Source of the DNA: Actinosynnema pretiosum
GTDB lineage: Bacteria; Actinomycetota; Actinomycetes; Mycobacteriales; Pseudonocardiaceae
Assembly: GCF_024171695.1 (NCBI RefSeq)
Contig: NZ_JAMTCF010000014.1
Coordinates: 1 to 64,000 of the forward strand
Length of the DNA stretch: 64,000 nt
Reading direction: 5' to 3'
Within the stretch, counting starts at the first letter, position 1. Every line of letters starts with the position of its first letter. The notes under the pieces were generated by a model that was not told the origin of the DNA, did no database searches, and saw only the letters and a list, made by a program, of their open reading frames with translations. A program made the position numbers and the translations under genes. This document shows, one piece after another, positions 54,415 to 63,934 of this stretch.

Positions 54415-55877
54415 GTGACGCGACGGCTGTGGGCAGCAGAGGAAGAGGTCCAGGGCTCGTGGACGCTGAACGGGCACGATCATCCCGGAGCCGCACGCCT
54501 GCGGGCCGGGCACACTCCCACGTGCGTGCTGTACCAGGCGCCCGGCAGCGAGTACCCGCGCGGCCACCACCTCGAGGAGGTCGTGCGCGGAACGCTGCGC
54601 TCCGGGCGGCAGGTCGTGCTGGAGCAGGTGAGGATCGCGCACGGCTTCCCCAACACCACCGAACTGCTGGCCCGCTACGCGCTGGTAGGCCACGAGGTGC
54701 CGCAGGATCTGCTGTTCGACGTGATCGAGTTCCAGGTGGGCGGCCTCACCGAACTGTCCGGCGTGCTGCCCCTGGACGAGATCAGCATCCCGATGCCGCC
54801 GCTGGACAGCGGCCAGACGTTCTCCGCGCGCTGGTCCCCCGCAACCACCCAGTGCTGGCAGCGCGGCGACGACGAACTGATGCTGCGGTTCATCCCGACG
54901 ACCGACTACCACAACCACCACGCGCTGACCCTCACCGCGTCGCCCGTGGTGCGCGTGCGGGGCGCGGCCCGCAGCGTCGAGCAGTGGCTGGAGCAGTACG
55001 TGGTACCGCTCGCCGAGCTGACCACCCTGGCCACCGGTCAGCCCCAGCAGGTGGCGTGGCTGCTGGTGGGCACGACCGGCGAGGGCACCTCAGCCTCCGA
55101 GGCCAGCAGCCTCCAGGCCCTGTCGACGCAGGTGTTCTGCCGGGAGATCCAGCTCCAGCAGGGCTACACCTCCGCGGACCCGGACCCCGACAAGCGGATC
55201 AGCGACACCGCCACGAGCCTGATCCCCCTCGGGCCCGGCGGAGCGGACCTGGGCACGGTGCTCGACGGATGGAAGACGCTGACCAGCACCCACATCCACC
55301 TGGGCGACTACCTGAAGCTACGGCGCACCCACCCCGACATCGACCACCGCGGGCGCCTGATGCACGTGTTGCCCGCGCTTGAGGCGTTCCACGACGATCG
55401 CCACGGCAAGCCCAAGGCAGGCAAGGACGAAAAGCGCCGCACGGAAGTGCTCACCCGCGTCTGGGATCTGCTGGGACAGCTCGGCGAACGGGCATCCTTC
55501 CCCCAGGAGGACATGGACTTCCTGGAGGGCCGCCTGGCTCCCACCGACGGGGACACGCTGGCCCGCCGCTACAAGCGGCTGGCCGAGGCCAACGTGGACC
55601 CCGAGCTGAGCACCGTGCTCGCCCGCAAGGCCACTCCCCTGCCCAAGGAGCTGATCCTGCAAGGCGAGGCCGTCCACGACTCCGCCTGGGGGGGGCGATG
55701 GGCACCGTGCGCAACAGGGTCGCCCACGGCAAACTCCCGATCCCCACACCTCTGCAGATCACCACCGTGGTGCTGATGGCCCACACCCTGGCCACCGGCA
55801 TCGCCCTGCGCGAGCTGGGCGTGCCCAGCACGGTACTGCGCGCCAGCATCGAGCAGGGGATCTGGCGCGTGCTGTAG
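54415..55877 (+). pseudogene. ApeA-like HEPN antiphage protein, frameshifted at a G8 tract
   Basis: The frame opens at GTG 54415 (TRRLWAAEEEVQGSWTLNGH). The N-terminal 220 residues fit the ApeA N-terminal domain (beta-rich; RGTLRSGRQVVLEQVRIAHG and YALVGHEVPQDLLFDVIEFQ). A helical HEPN domain follows from about residue 300. At 55688-55695 eight G residues shift the frame. With six or nine, the protein reads on as AMGTVRNRVAHGKLPIPTPL, the HEPN Rx4H RNase motif, and ends at 55877 (about 487 residues). As written, the frame instead ends at 55776 without the motif. ApeA is a known abortive-infection-type antiphage RNase. The tract suggests slippage/phase variation, mutation or sequencing error. 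Confidence 0.72.
55688..55695 (+). repeat. Homopolymeric G8 tract in a coding region
   Basis: Eight consecutive G bases follow TCCGCCT inside the HEPN domain of the ApeA-like gene. Tract length decides whether the catalytic RNxxxH segment is translated, so it is a candidate slippage site. Confidence 0.6.
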
Positions 55878-55888
55878 GTCGCGCGTCA

Positions 55889-56079
55889 CTGCGACCTCTG
55901 GTGTTCCTCCGCGTCGCCACGCCGATCCCCTGGTAGTGCGGCGTCGGCATCGTGCTGGGCGCGCAGAGCCGCCAGGTGGTGTGCCACGGTCGCGCAGTGC
56001 CGCAGACGCGGCCCGCCCCGACGGGAGGGAGGACCTGAGGGGGGCGCTGCAAGAACTCACGCAGCCGCTCGTCCGTCAA
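55889..56079 (-). pseudogene. Small frameshifted hypothetical gene
   Basis: The minus strand from 56079 starts MTDERLREFLQRPPQVLPPV. The protein-like sequence then continues in a neighbouring frame as LRHCATVAHHLAALRAQHDA and ALPGDRRGDAEEHQRSQ before a stop. It would be about 60 residues if repaired. No function is recognised. Confidence 0.4.
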
Positions 56080-56323
56080 GGCTGGGGGCAGGGTTCAGCG
56101 ACCGGCGAGGGCGGGAACAGCCAGGGGCGGCCAGCCCTGCGAGCGGGTGGCTCCGGGGTAGTCGTGCCCGTCCAGCGTCCACAAACCTGGACTTCTTCTT
56201 GGCTTTTGGACCGGCAGGCTTCAATACTTCCTGGCCTTGGCCGAGGACAGCGCCGCTGAGGGCGCGAACCGACACGAAGAGCTGTCACCGACCGGTCCGA
56301 CCACCGGCAAGGCAGGACCTGCC

Positions 56324-56652
56324 GATGAAGAACACGCCCCGACTGCGGCTGGCTGCACAGCCGCACCACGCGTCGGCCTGCGGCCAGGAGCCCGACCTCG
56401 CCGACCACGGCTTCTACTACCAACTGCCCTCGCTGTGCGCCCCCGTCGAGGACGGCCGCCCGGCCGGTCGGGGCCCCGGACACGGCTGGCCGGGCGGCCG
56501 TCCTCGACGGGGGCGAGGGCGCTGGGAACCTGGTCTGGGCGCTGCTGGAGGAGCGCCCGATCGAGCGAGAGGCGGGCGGCGACGCCTGCGCACCTGGCTC
56601 GCTGCTCTGCTCGAGCAGTGCCGCCCTGTCGACTGACCCCGTCCCCGAGGAA
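56324..56652 (+). pseudogene. Possible small gene broken across a large inverted repeat
   Basis: ATG at 56324 gives MKNTPRLRLAAQPHHASACG and DHGFYYQLPSLCAPVEDGR. Within the inverted repeat the plausible sequence moves to another frame (VLDGGEGAGNLVWALLEERP, then LLCSSSAALSTDPVPEEG) and stops near 56652. There is no strong ribosome binding site. The evidence is weak. Confidence 0.3.
56440..56513. repeat. Perfect 26-bp inverted repeat, 22-bp spacer
   Basis: The arms 56440-56465 (starting CCCCCGTCGAGGACGGCCGC) and 56488-56513 are exact complements. It is far longer than a normal terminator. It could form a very stable hairpin or cruciform, or be the scar of an inverted duplication. Confidence 0.65.
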
Positions 56653-56663
56653 GGATGACCGTC

Positions 56664-57161
56664 ATGACGGTGCCGATGCACCCCGTACAGCAGCAGGCTC
56701 TGCGCCGCTTCCACGCGAACGTGGAGGCCGTGCGCACCTCGTCCGCTGTCGACGACCCCCAGGTCGCGGCGATGGCCGACGCCCTGGAGTTGCTGGCGCG
56801 GATGGAGGAGATCGGCCTGACCGAGCTGCGCCTGCCCGCCCTGGCCGACGTCGAGGAGCGCATGGACCGCCTCCGCGAGGCCCTGGATCGGCGCGTGCGG
56901 GACCTGGAGGCCGTCGCCGCCGAGCGTGCCGCAAGCAGCAAGGTGCGGGAGCTGCTGGCCGACCGGATGCGGGGCCTGCCCTCGGCCGCCGCCGAGCGGC
57001 CGGTCGAGCGCGCCGCGACGGCGGCGCTGGGCGCGCTGGCCGAGTCGGTGCGTGCCGGTGCCGCCCCCTCCCCGGTCGCCCTGCGCAGGATCGGCACCCT
57101 CGTCGACCTGCTCTCCCCGCCTGCCGGGGACCACGAAAGCCACACCCCGCCCCTACCCTGA
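56664..57161 (+). CDS. Coiled-coil hypothetical protein
   Basis: The product is 165 residues. ATG at 56664 has GAGGAAGG nine bases upstream; an ATG at 56655 abuts that site and is less likely. The sequence is almost entirely helical and charged (ADALELLARMEEIGLTELRL; DVEERMDRLREALDRRVRDL; EAVAAERAASSKVRELLADR). There is no catalytic motif. It is probably a structural or partner protein in the run of small plus-strand genes. Confidence 0.65.
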   Translation: MTVPMHPVQQQALRRFHANVEAVRTSSAVDDPQVAAMADALELLARMEEIGLTELRLPALADVEERMDRLREALDRRVRDLEAVAAERAASSKVRELLADRMRGLPSAAAERPVERAATAALGALAESVRAGAAPSPVALRRIGTLVDLLSPPAGDHESHTPPLP

Positions 57162-57298
57162 CCCGCGTCCCCCTGACCGGCGTCGCGACCTGCGGCCATG
57201 ACCAGCCATCAGCCCGGCACCGGCCGCCCCGCCGCGTCCGGACGTTCGCGTGGCGAGCCGACAGCGCGCCGCCGCGCCCGCCCCTCGAGGAGTTGTCC

Positions 57299-57949
57299 AT
57301 GACGCGCCCACCGACCGGCCTGGCCCGCCCCGCGGGGACGGTGTTCGCGCTCGACGAGCACGACGCTCCCGACACGACCTCGGCCGAACGCGGGCTGCTG
57401 GTGTGGCTGTGCGCCAGCGCGCGCATGGCCGTGCACAACCACGCGCTGGACGTCGGCCAGGAGCGCTCCACGCGCGCGCACCTGTGGTGGTTCTCGGTGC
57501 TGTTGGCCCACGGTCGCCTGTTCACCCCGACCCGCGGGGAAAGCGATGACCTGGAGTACGGCGAGCCCGGCACCTGCTACGCCACCGCCCACTCCAACAC
57601 CTGCGGCACGGGCCTGCTCTACGTCGAGGGGTTCGCCGACCCGGGCTCGCCCGCGTGGCTTGCCACCGAGCACGCCTGGTGCGCCCGTCCCGGCGGGCGG
57701 CAGGCCCTGGACCCGACCTGGACCCCGCCCGGCAGCGCCTACCTGGGCATCGCGTTCACCCGTGGGTGGCGGCAGGACGCCTACGCCGAGATGGGCCATC
57801 CCGTCCCCCTGCTGTCGGCCGACCACGCGGTCGGGCGGCGACTTCTGGAGCGGGGCGTGCCCGAACACGCCGTGGAGCCCGACGTCGGCCGGGCGCTACC
57901 GGAGAGCCTGCGCACCGTCCTGACGCAGGTCGGGGCTCGGCCGCGCTGA
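57299..57949 (+). CDS. Hypothetical protein
   Basis: The product is 216 residues. ATG at 57299 has GAGGAG six bases upstream. The sequence looks globular, with many aromatic residues and cysteines (GTCYATAHSNTCGTGLLYVE; DPTWTPPGSAYLGIAFTRGW). HSNTCGTGLLYVEGFA and the YLGIAF strand could form an enzyme-like core, but no family is named with confidence. A terminator hairpin follows at 57973-57995. Confidence 0.65.
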   Translation: MTRPPTGLARPAGTVFALDEHDAPDTTSAERGLLVWLCASARMAVHNHALDVGQERSTRAHLWWFSVLLAHGRLFTPTRGESDDLEYGEPGTCYATAHSNTCGTGLLYVEGFADPGSPAWLATEHAWCARPGGRQALDPTWTPPGSAYLGIAFTRGWRQDAYAEMGHPVPLLSADHAVGRRLLERGVPEHAVEPDVGRALPESLRTVLTQVGARPR

Positions 57950-57972
57950 CACCGGCGGGCCCTGGGCAGTGA

Positions 57973-57995
57973 CACCGCCCCGAACGGGGGCGGTG
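57973..57995 (+). terminator. Hairpin terminator
   Basis: CACCGCCCC (57973-57981) pairs with GGGGCGGTG (57987-57995) around GAACG, 24 bases after the stop at 57949. Confidence 0.65.
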
Positions 57996-58057
57996 AGGAG
58001 AGCAAGCCAGCCCGCTCCCGTTCGGGGCGGGCGGGGAACGGACGAAGGGGAGGTCTC

Positions 58058-58387
58058 ATGGAGTGGCGCGAGCACGTGCTGCAGGGCACCGGTGGTCGAC
58101 TGGCCGGTCATCTCACCGAGGCGGCCGAGGAGCTGGAGCGGGCCGCCGCCGCGCTGCGCGAGGCCGCGCGGCAGGTGCCGTTGGTCGGCACGCCCGCGGG
58201 GCCCCGGCACGCGGGCGTGCTGGCCGGTGGAGCGCTGCGCGCGGTCACCGTCGCGCTCGGCAACCTGCCGCAGGGCGCGATCGCCGAGAGCGCGGCGAAC
58301 TGCGACCGGGAACTGGAGCTGTCCCCGGCAGCAGGCGGCGCCACGTCCGCACCGCACGACCCGGACACGGCGGGAGGGCGAGCGTGA
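58058..58387 (+). CDS. Small helical hypothetical protein (duplicated at window end)
   Basis: The product is 109 residues. ATG at 58058 follows GGGGAGGTCTC. It starts MEWREHVLQGTGGRLAGHLT and continues with a charged helix (EAAEELERAAAALREAARQV), then a glycine/alanine-rich part. Its stop overlaps the next start (GTGA), so it is the first gene of a three-gene coupled set. A close copy begins at 63935 with a near-identical leader. The function is unknown. Confidence 0.7.
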   Translation: MEWREHVLQGTGGRLAGHLTEAAEELERAAAALREAARQVPLVGTPAGPRHAGVLAGGALRAVTVALGNLPQGAIAESAANCDRELELSPAAGGATSAPHDPDTAGGRA

Positions 58388-58797
58388 GCGTGACGCACGA
58401 GGTCGGCGAGGACGTGCTCGCGATGGTCGAGCACGTGCTGCGCACCCGCGAGGTCGACAACACCCGGTACGGCCCGCGTGGCCTGGGCGAGCACACCGCG
58501 CGCGAGGCGGCGCGGGCCCTGGCCGACGCCGGACTGCTCCACCCCGCACCCCGCCGGGAGGTCCCGCCGGAGCTGACCGCCGAGCAGGCCAAGCTGCTGG
58601 TGCTCCGCGGGTTGGCCGACCGGCGGGACAGGATCGTCGTGGCCCAGGCCGGCGTCCTGTTGCTGACCTGGTCCACCGCGGTCCGCGCCTACCTGCTGGT
58701 CGACCAGCACGGCACGCACTTCCAGGGCGCCGACCATGCCCAGGCCGCGGCCGCGTTCACCGCGCTCGCCCGCGACGGCGGACGTGCATCGGGATGA
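58384..58797 (+). CDS. Hypothetical protein, middle gene of a coupled trio
   Basis: The product is 137 residues; GTG at 58384 is in GTGA overlap with the previous stop, and its own stop overlaps the next ATG. An N-terminal winged-helix-like part is possible (GLGEHTAREAARALADAGLL). A later strand pair reads DRIVVAQAGVLLLTWSTAVR. No function is recognised. Confidence 0.65.
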   Translation: MSVTHEVGEDVLAMVEHVLRTREVDNTRYGPRGLGEHTAREAARALADAGLLHPAPRREVPPELTAEQAKLLVLRGLADRRDRIVVAQAGVLLLTWSTAVRAYLLVDQHGTHFQGADHAQAAAAFTALARDGGRASG

Positions 58798-59099
58798 CGC
58801 GGCCACCGGACCTGTTCACCATCGCCCTGGTCAAGGGCGCGGTGGAAGGCGACACCACCCGGCACTTCGGCTCCCTGGGCGGCCTCGAGCAGCATCTCGC
58901 GGTGGCCCGCGCGGCGGGACTGCTGGAGCAGGACGGACAGACCCCGACCGCCAAGGCGCGGGCGCTCTACGACCGGCACCGGCTGCACGCGCTCCCGCCG
59001 GGACGCGCCTACCTGGCGTGGAGGGAGCACCCACTGGTCGACGCCGCTCTGGCCGACCTAGCGGACACCGAGGCGAGCACACCCCAGGAGAGCGCGTGA
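58794..59099 (+). CDS. Small hypothetical protein, last gene of the trio
   Basis: The product is 101 residues, ATG at 58794 in ATGA overlap. A winged-helix-like layout is seen (HFGSLGGLEQHLAVARAAGL; TPTAKARALYDRHRLHALPP). It could be a small DNA-binding protein. No family is recognised. Confidence 0.6.
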   Translation: MTRPPDLFTIALVKGAVEGDTTRHFGSLGGLEQHLAVARAAGLLEQDGQTPTAKARALYDRHRLHALPPGRAYLAWREHPLVDAALADLADTEASTPQESA

Positions 59100-59270
59100 A
59101 CCACGCCCGTGCGTGAGCGGACGTGCGGTGCGCGGCGACGGCGCGCACGCTTGAAGAACCCGGCCCGCCAACCGGCGCAGGAGTGCCGAGGGGCCAGCTG
59201 CGGTCGGGGCGGTGACGCAGGCGAGGCACGACACCGACATTGGACACAGGACACAGAGGAGCGGCGGACG

Positions 59271-59654
59271 ATGGGCTACAGCTACTACGCGGTGGACACG
59301 GGTTTGGCGGCGGTGGAGCGGTGGGCCGGGCACGAGACGGGACTGCACATCGGCTGCGCATCGGCGCACTGGGAGTTCCTGTTCCGCGCCCACCCGGACG
59401 AGGGGCTGGTGGACTGCGCGGCATGGCGTGCCCTGCTGGAGCGGCCGGGGGTGAGGATCATGGCCGAGTCGGGCTACGAGGTGCCGCTGGAGCAGTTCTG
59501 GCCGGAGGCGATCCTGCGCCCGGCGCAGGCACCCGGCGGCCACCACGCCATGAACTCCTGGAGCGACCAGTGGCGCGCCGACAGGCAGCCGACGGGGCGG
59601 GAGCACTGGACCAACACGCATGGGCACCCGTTCGAGGCACGCCCCTTCCACTGA
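59271..59654 (+). CDS. Small hypothetical protein, aromatic-rich
   Basis: The product is 127 residues. ATG at 59271 has AGAGGA ten bases upstream. The sequence MGYSYYAVDTGLAAVERWAG, HIGCASAHWEFLFRAHPDEG and AMNSWSDQWRADRQPTGREH is rich in Trp, Tyr and His and compact, with no catalytic motif I can name. It is convergent with the gene at 59901. Confidence 0.6.
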   Translation: MGYSYYAVDTGLAAVERWAGHETGLHIGCASAHWEFLFRAHPDEGLVDCAAWRALLERPGVRIMAESGYEVPLEQFWPEAILRPAQAPGGHHAMNSWSDQWRADRQPTGREHWTNTHGHPFEARPFH

Positions 59655-59900
59655 CCAGCGGGCAAGTCCCCTCGGCTCGCCCGACGCGCCCGCCCCCGCC
59701 GAGATCACCGACCCGGCCGGGGCGGGCCTGCCGAGAATTCGCCACGTCACCCGCGGAACGCTGAGTGATCAGCAACCCCTGAGCCCGACACCGCCGACGC
59801 GACCGACGCCGACGACCGCACCGCCGAGGGCGGGACGAACACGCCCACCGCCCCGCTGTCCTTCCGGCGCGGCGACGAGAGGCGGAAGGCACTGACCGGT

Positions 59901-61586
59901 TTAGAGCGAGGGCATCTCCGCCTCGTCGTCCAGATCGGGACCTGGGAACGACGTTCTGCGTCCCAGGACGGCTGAGTCGGGAGCCGGGCCGATGTCGACC
60001 GGCACGATCTGCTCCTCGGCGGCCAAGGCTTCGGCGACTTCGGCGGCGTTGGTGATCCGTGCTCGGGAGAACGCGACGTAGAGCGGGTCCACCGGTACCA
60101 GCACCTCTCCGACGGGCAGGGTCAGACCGACCATCTGAAAGTCGATCCGCCCGCCGTGACCGGTCTCGAGGAGGTCCATGTAGAGCCGTGCTTCCTCGGC
60201 GGTGCCGATCTGGTGGCACACCGTGGTGCTCAGCGGCATGGAGACCTCGTCACCGCGAAGCAGGCCAGCCAGGATGGCGATGTTGCGTTCGTCGCGGCGT
60301 GACCAGCGGGCGGGCAGCGGAAGCACCACGTCGAGTTCATCACGGACGAAGACGAAGTCCTGCAAGATGCGGGCGATCGGGGCGAAGGCCCCGGTGGGGT
60401 CGCGGGTCTGGGCATCGAGGTCGATCTGCTCGGTGCCCAGCACCAGGACCATACGGGGCGCCTGGTCCAGGGAGTCGAGGACGGTAACGGTGCGCAACAG
60501 CGCCTCGGGGTCGACCGAGGCGGCGTGCTGCTCGTCCTTGGGGCCGTACTGCAGCAGCATGCCGACGTTTGAGCCCCGCTCCGGGACGGGGCGATCGATC
60601 CGCAGGCGCAGCCGCAGCACGCCGGTCGAGTCGGTGCCGTGCACATGCATGCCGAGAGAGCCCTCGATGGCGTAGTGCAGGGTCAGGTGCAGCGGGCGCC
60701 CTATCGTGCCATCGATGGGGCGGGCGCGCAGCGTGGCCGCACGCGGGAACCCCGCGGTGACGCGCTGCTCGGGAAGCACCATCCCCATCTGTTCCCACGG
60801 GAGGTTCAGCGCGGTGATCGCCTCGTTGTCGACGCGGTTGATGTAGCCGGGCTCGATGACCGTGCCACTGCCATAGTGCAGCGCGGCGGCGACGGCTTCA
60901 GTCACGGCAGGCCCCGCCGGGTCATCGTCGACGACTCCGAGGTGGATCTCGATGCGCTGGGGCGGGCTGGCTTGCTTGAGGTGCACGAACACCGAGTTCT
61001 GACCGCCGCGGGAGGCAAAGTCCAAGCCCCAGACCGGTGAAAACTCGTCGGACCGGCTACGCAGAACGTCCAGGCGCTTGGGCAGGTCCGGAACCCCACC
61101 GACCAAGCCAGCCTGTTCCTGGCAGAGTTCGCGCTGCATGTCGATCACCTCCTGGTGTGGGGTGGTCAACATGTACCGGGCGATGTCGGGCCGCTCGGCG
61201 AGCTTGAGCTCCAACCAGCGCACATCGCGGAACACCATCTCGAACGAGTTGCGATAGCGCCCTTTCAAGCTGTTGAACCACTGCAAGTCCCCTGGGGTCG
61301 CGTGCACCGGCGCAACGAGCACCCACGAGGAGGTCTCGGTTCCGACGAGCTGCTTAAGGGAGTGGACGACCTGCGCGCGCTGGGACTTGCCCAGCTTCGT
61401 CCAGCTCTTGAACTCCATCGCGCAGTGGATGTCCTCGATTTAGGCGTCGCGGCCACCATCGCCTCCGGAGCCGTTGATCGTGCGCACCCGGTCGCCGTAC
61501 TCCGCGTGCATGAGCAAGTCGAACAGCTGCTCGGCTTTCTTCGGTGATTCGGCCAGTTCGTCCCAGGGGATCCGCACGGTCGTCAT
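59901..61586 (-). pseudogene. PD-(D/E)XK-like nuclease gene with an in-frame stop between catalytic residues
   Basis: ATG at 61586 (TTVRIPWDELAESPKKAEQL) leads to INGSGGDGGRDA, the motif GGDGGxD of Mrr/REase-type nucleases. The next codon, at 61440-61442, is TAA. The same frame then continues IEDIHCAMEFKSWTKLGKSQ, whose E-x-K completes the PD-(D/E)XK site, and runs without interruption to 59901 (total about 560 codons). The long C-terminal part (for example LDFASRGGQNSVFVHLKQAS) is unrecognised. A restart at ATG 61418 would make a 505-residue protein lacking the catalytic Asp. It is a defence-type nuclease inactivated by one nonsense change, unless the stop is an error. Confidence 0.72.
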
Positions 61587-62676
61587 CCTGCCGCCGTCCG
61601 AGGCTCTGCCACGCACGGCGCACCGGTTCGGCGTGCACACCGTGAAAATGCGTCACCCCGGCGGGTGCTCCTGTTGCGGTCTGTGGGGAGAACTGGGGTC
61701 TCGCCTGCACGTGGTGGGTGATATCTGGACGAGCGCGCCGGAACGGGAACGCAGAAACATCCCCACACCAGTGGGGATTGCCGACCACGTGGAGGCGTGG
61801 TCACTCCCTCGGCCCTGCGGATTCCTCCTCGAAAACGATGCGCGTTTCGCGCGCTGCGGCGTGCTCGACGTGTCAGTAGCCGGGACACGGGCCCCGTCCC
61901 GGAGCGGGGCGGCGTGGGGCCTGGTCCGGACGCTGTTGATGGGTACGTTGTTGCTGTTCGGCGAGTCGGGCGGCGCGCTGACGGGCCTCCTCGGCACGGG
62001 GCGCGGTCCGGCTCTTGGTGTCGGCGGGCACCGGTCCGGTCGTGTGCTGGGCGACGGGCCGCTCGCCGCCAGCAGGCTTCTGTTGGCCGGTGGCGGCCGC
62101 GCGTTCGAGCTGGTCCGACGGGCTGGGCGCGGGCACCTACTCGGTCACCCGCCACCGGCTGCACCGTGGCGGGCAACTCGACCTGGGGCGGGCTCGTCCT
62201 GGTGACCACTGGCTACACGATGGTATTCCTGATGCCCGGCGCCACCGCCTCCAACCCGGTGCCGGTCCCCGGCCCGCCGTCGCTGTCCAACCCATGCCTC
62301 GCCCAGGTCGCCGCGTACGCCTGAACCCAGGCCAACCGCACACCGCACTGGAGCACCCCGGCCAACCCGCTGCAACGCCAGGTCCGCTGGCGGTTCACCA
62401 CCGACAACGCACGCGTCAAACTCCGCCACCTCCGCACCAAGAGTTAGCCGCGACGTTCTACTGGTCCGTTCTGCTCGGCCGGTGGGGCGTGGAGCGGCGC
62501 AAGGTGAGCACACTGCGGTCGGGGTACGCGGCGATGAACCGCCGGGGCCGACAGCGCTGGTTGGTTGATGAGTGTCGGACAGGCCCCGGCGGAACCCCCG
62601 CCGCCCCTGCGGGCCCCGGCCGCAGCGTGCTGCGCACCGCCCGTCCACGTCCCACACCGGACGGAGAGCCGAACCC
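61587..62676. other. Gene-poor stretch with weak remnants
   Basis: No intact gene. Fragments such as GGLVLVTTGYTMVFLMPGAT (about 62190) and LQRQVRWRFTTDNARVKLRH (about 62370) on the plus strand look formerly coding, in different frames. A short hairpin (TCCCCAC ACCA GTGGGGA) lies near 61760. Confidence 0.4.
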
Positions 62677-63621
62677 ATGCCCGATGCGCCCCGCACGATC
62701 ACGCTCACTGAAAAGTGGGGGATTCTGCACAAAGTGCAACTACAGCCTGCCGCCAGCCTCAGCGGCTTTGAATTCCAGCGTGTGTTTAGCACTCAAGAGG
62801 AGCAGGAGGTGCTGCTTCGTTGCTCCTGCGGCTGGAACATGGTTGTCGCTGACGCGTCATCCTTGACCAACGCGCTCGACCACTTGGAGCGCGACTCAGG
62901 CCTCCCCGTCCACAGGGTTGGCATTCACACCTCCATCGGATCTCGGCAGTGCAATGCCGACTCCTACGCCTGCGCTGTAGACGATGACACGGGGATGGCA
63001 GCGTTCGCTGTCGCCGATGGCATCGGTCAACGCCCGCACGCGGCGAGGGCTGCGGCTGTGGCGGCGACCGCCGCTGTGGCCTGCGCTCTGGAGGCCCCGG
63101 ACTCGTACGCGGTGACCGGCCTGATGAACGCACGGGACATCCTGACCGAGGCTGACCTGGTCTACGATGGCGATACGGTCATGGTGCTCGCGGTCAGCCG
63201 TCCGACAGCGACCGGACAAGACATCACCTGGGATCTGGTCTGGGTCGGTGACTGCGTCGCGTGGCTGGTCAATTCCACCGGGGTCACCCGGTTGACCACC
63301 CCACACACCGAAGGGCAGCAGTTGCACGAGCTCGGGTGGCCGGAATTCCATGCCTCCCAGCACGACAACATCGTGCTGACCACCGTGGGCACCGCCGACC
63401 GCCTCCCCCACGGCAACGCCACTGTCACGACCGGCACCGGCAGGCTCATCCTGGCCAGTGACGGGATCGGCGATCTCGCGAAACAGCAGGGCCTCAAGTC
63501 CCTGTGTACCGATGTGGTCGACCCGCAGGCTTGTGCGCAGCTGCTGGTCGAGCGGAGCACAGAACATCTGCACGCGGACAACGCCACCGCGATGGTGATC
63601 GACTTAGTGTCCAGGCACTGA
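62677..63621 (+). CDS. PP2C-like serine/threonine phosphatase
   Basis: The product is 314 residues; ATG at 62677 has GGAGAG eight bases upstream. The N-terminal 85 residues contain a CSCGW pair and may bind a partner. The phosphatase part shows NADSYACAVDDDTGMAAFAV, ADGIGQRPHAARAAAVAATA (the DG pair of motif 2), LVWVGDCVAWLVNSTGVTRL, LILASDGIGDLA and DNATAMVIDLV, so the metal-binding aspartates are kept. Such PP2Cs dephosphorylate proteins in signalling. No kinase is adjacent. A strong terminator follows. Confidence 0.82.
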   Translation: MPDAPRTITLTEKWGILHKVQLQPAASLSGFEFQRVFSTQEEQEVLLRCSCGWNMVVADASSLTNALDHLERDSGLPVHRVGIHTSIGSRQCNADSYACAVDDDTGMAAFAVADGIGQRPHAARAAAVAATAAVACALEAPDSYAVTGLMNARDILTEADLVYDGDTVMVLAVSRPTATGQDITWDLVWVGDCVAWLVNSTGVTRLTTPHTEGQQLHELGWPEFHASQHDNIVLTTVGTADRLPHGNATVTTGTGRLILASDGIGDLAKQQGLKSLCTDVVDPQACAQLLVERSTEHLHADNATAMVIDLVSRH

Positions 63622-63633
63622 CCTGTCCCTCTT

Positions 63634-63665
63634 GCCGCGAAGCCGGACATGTCCGGCTTCGCGGC
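63634..63665 (+). terminator. Palindromic terminator after the PP2C gene
   Basis: GCCGCGAAGCCGGACA (63634-63649) is followed directly by its complement TGTCCGGCTTCGCGGC (63650-63665). It lies 12 bases after the stop at 63621. Confidence 0.7.
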
Positions 63666-63934
63666 GTTCGTCCGCCTGAATGAGCCCTGGCACACAACAG
63701 GGATCTCACTCCGACAAGTCGCGATGCCCCTCCGCTGTCAGCCGAGCACGCCCTGGAGGCGGGCATCGACCGAGCGCTAGCGGAAAGGCTGCGTAGCGTC
63801 TTGGGGCAAGCTAGTGCTCCGCCACATCGTGCCGTGAAGCCTGAGAATGTGATATCGCCTTCGAGGGGGCAGAAGAGCGCAACCGTTGTGCCCCTTGCTT
63901 CGGTGGAAGCCGAGAACTGATAAAGGGAGGTCTG

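Noticed and set aside
59620-59900. Short plus-strand frames between the convergent genes
   Set aside because: Pro/Thr/Arg-rich low-complexity sequence and no start context. Treated as intergenic.
61741-61790. Possible CRISPR-like repeat (ATCCCCACACCAGTGGGGAT)
   Set aside because: Only a single short hairpin. No second copy with regular spacing nearby.
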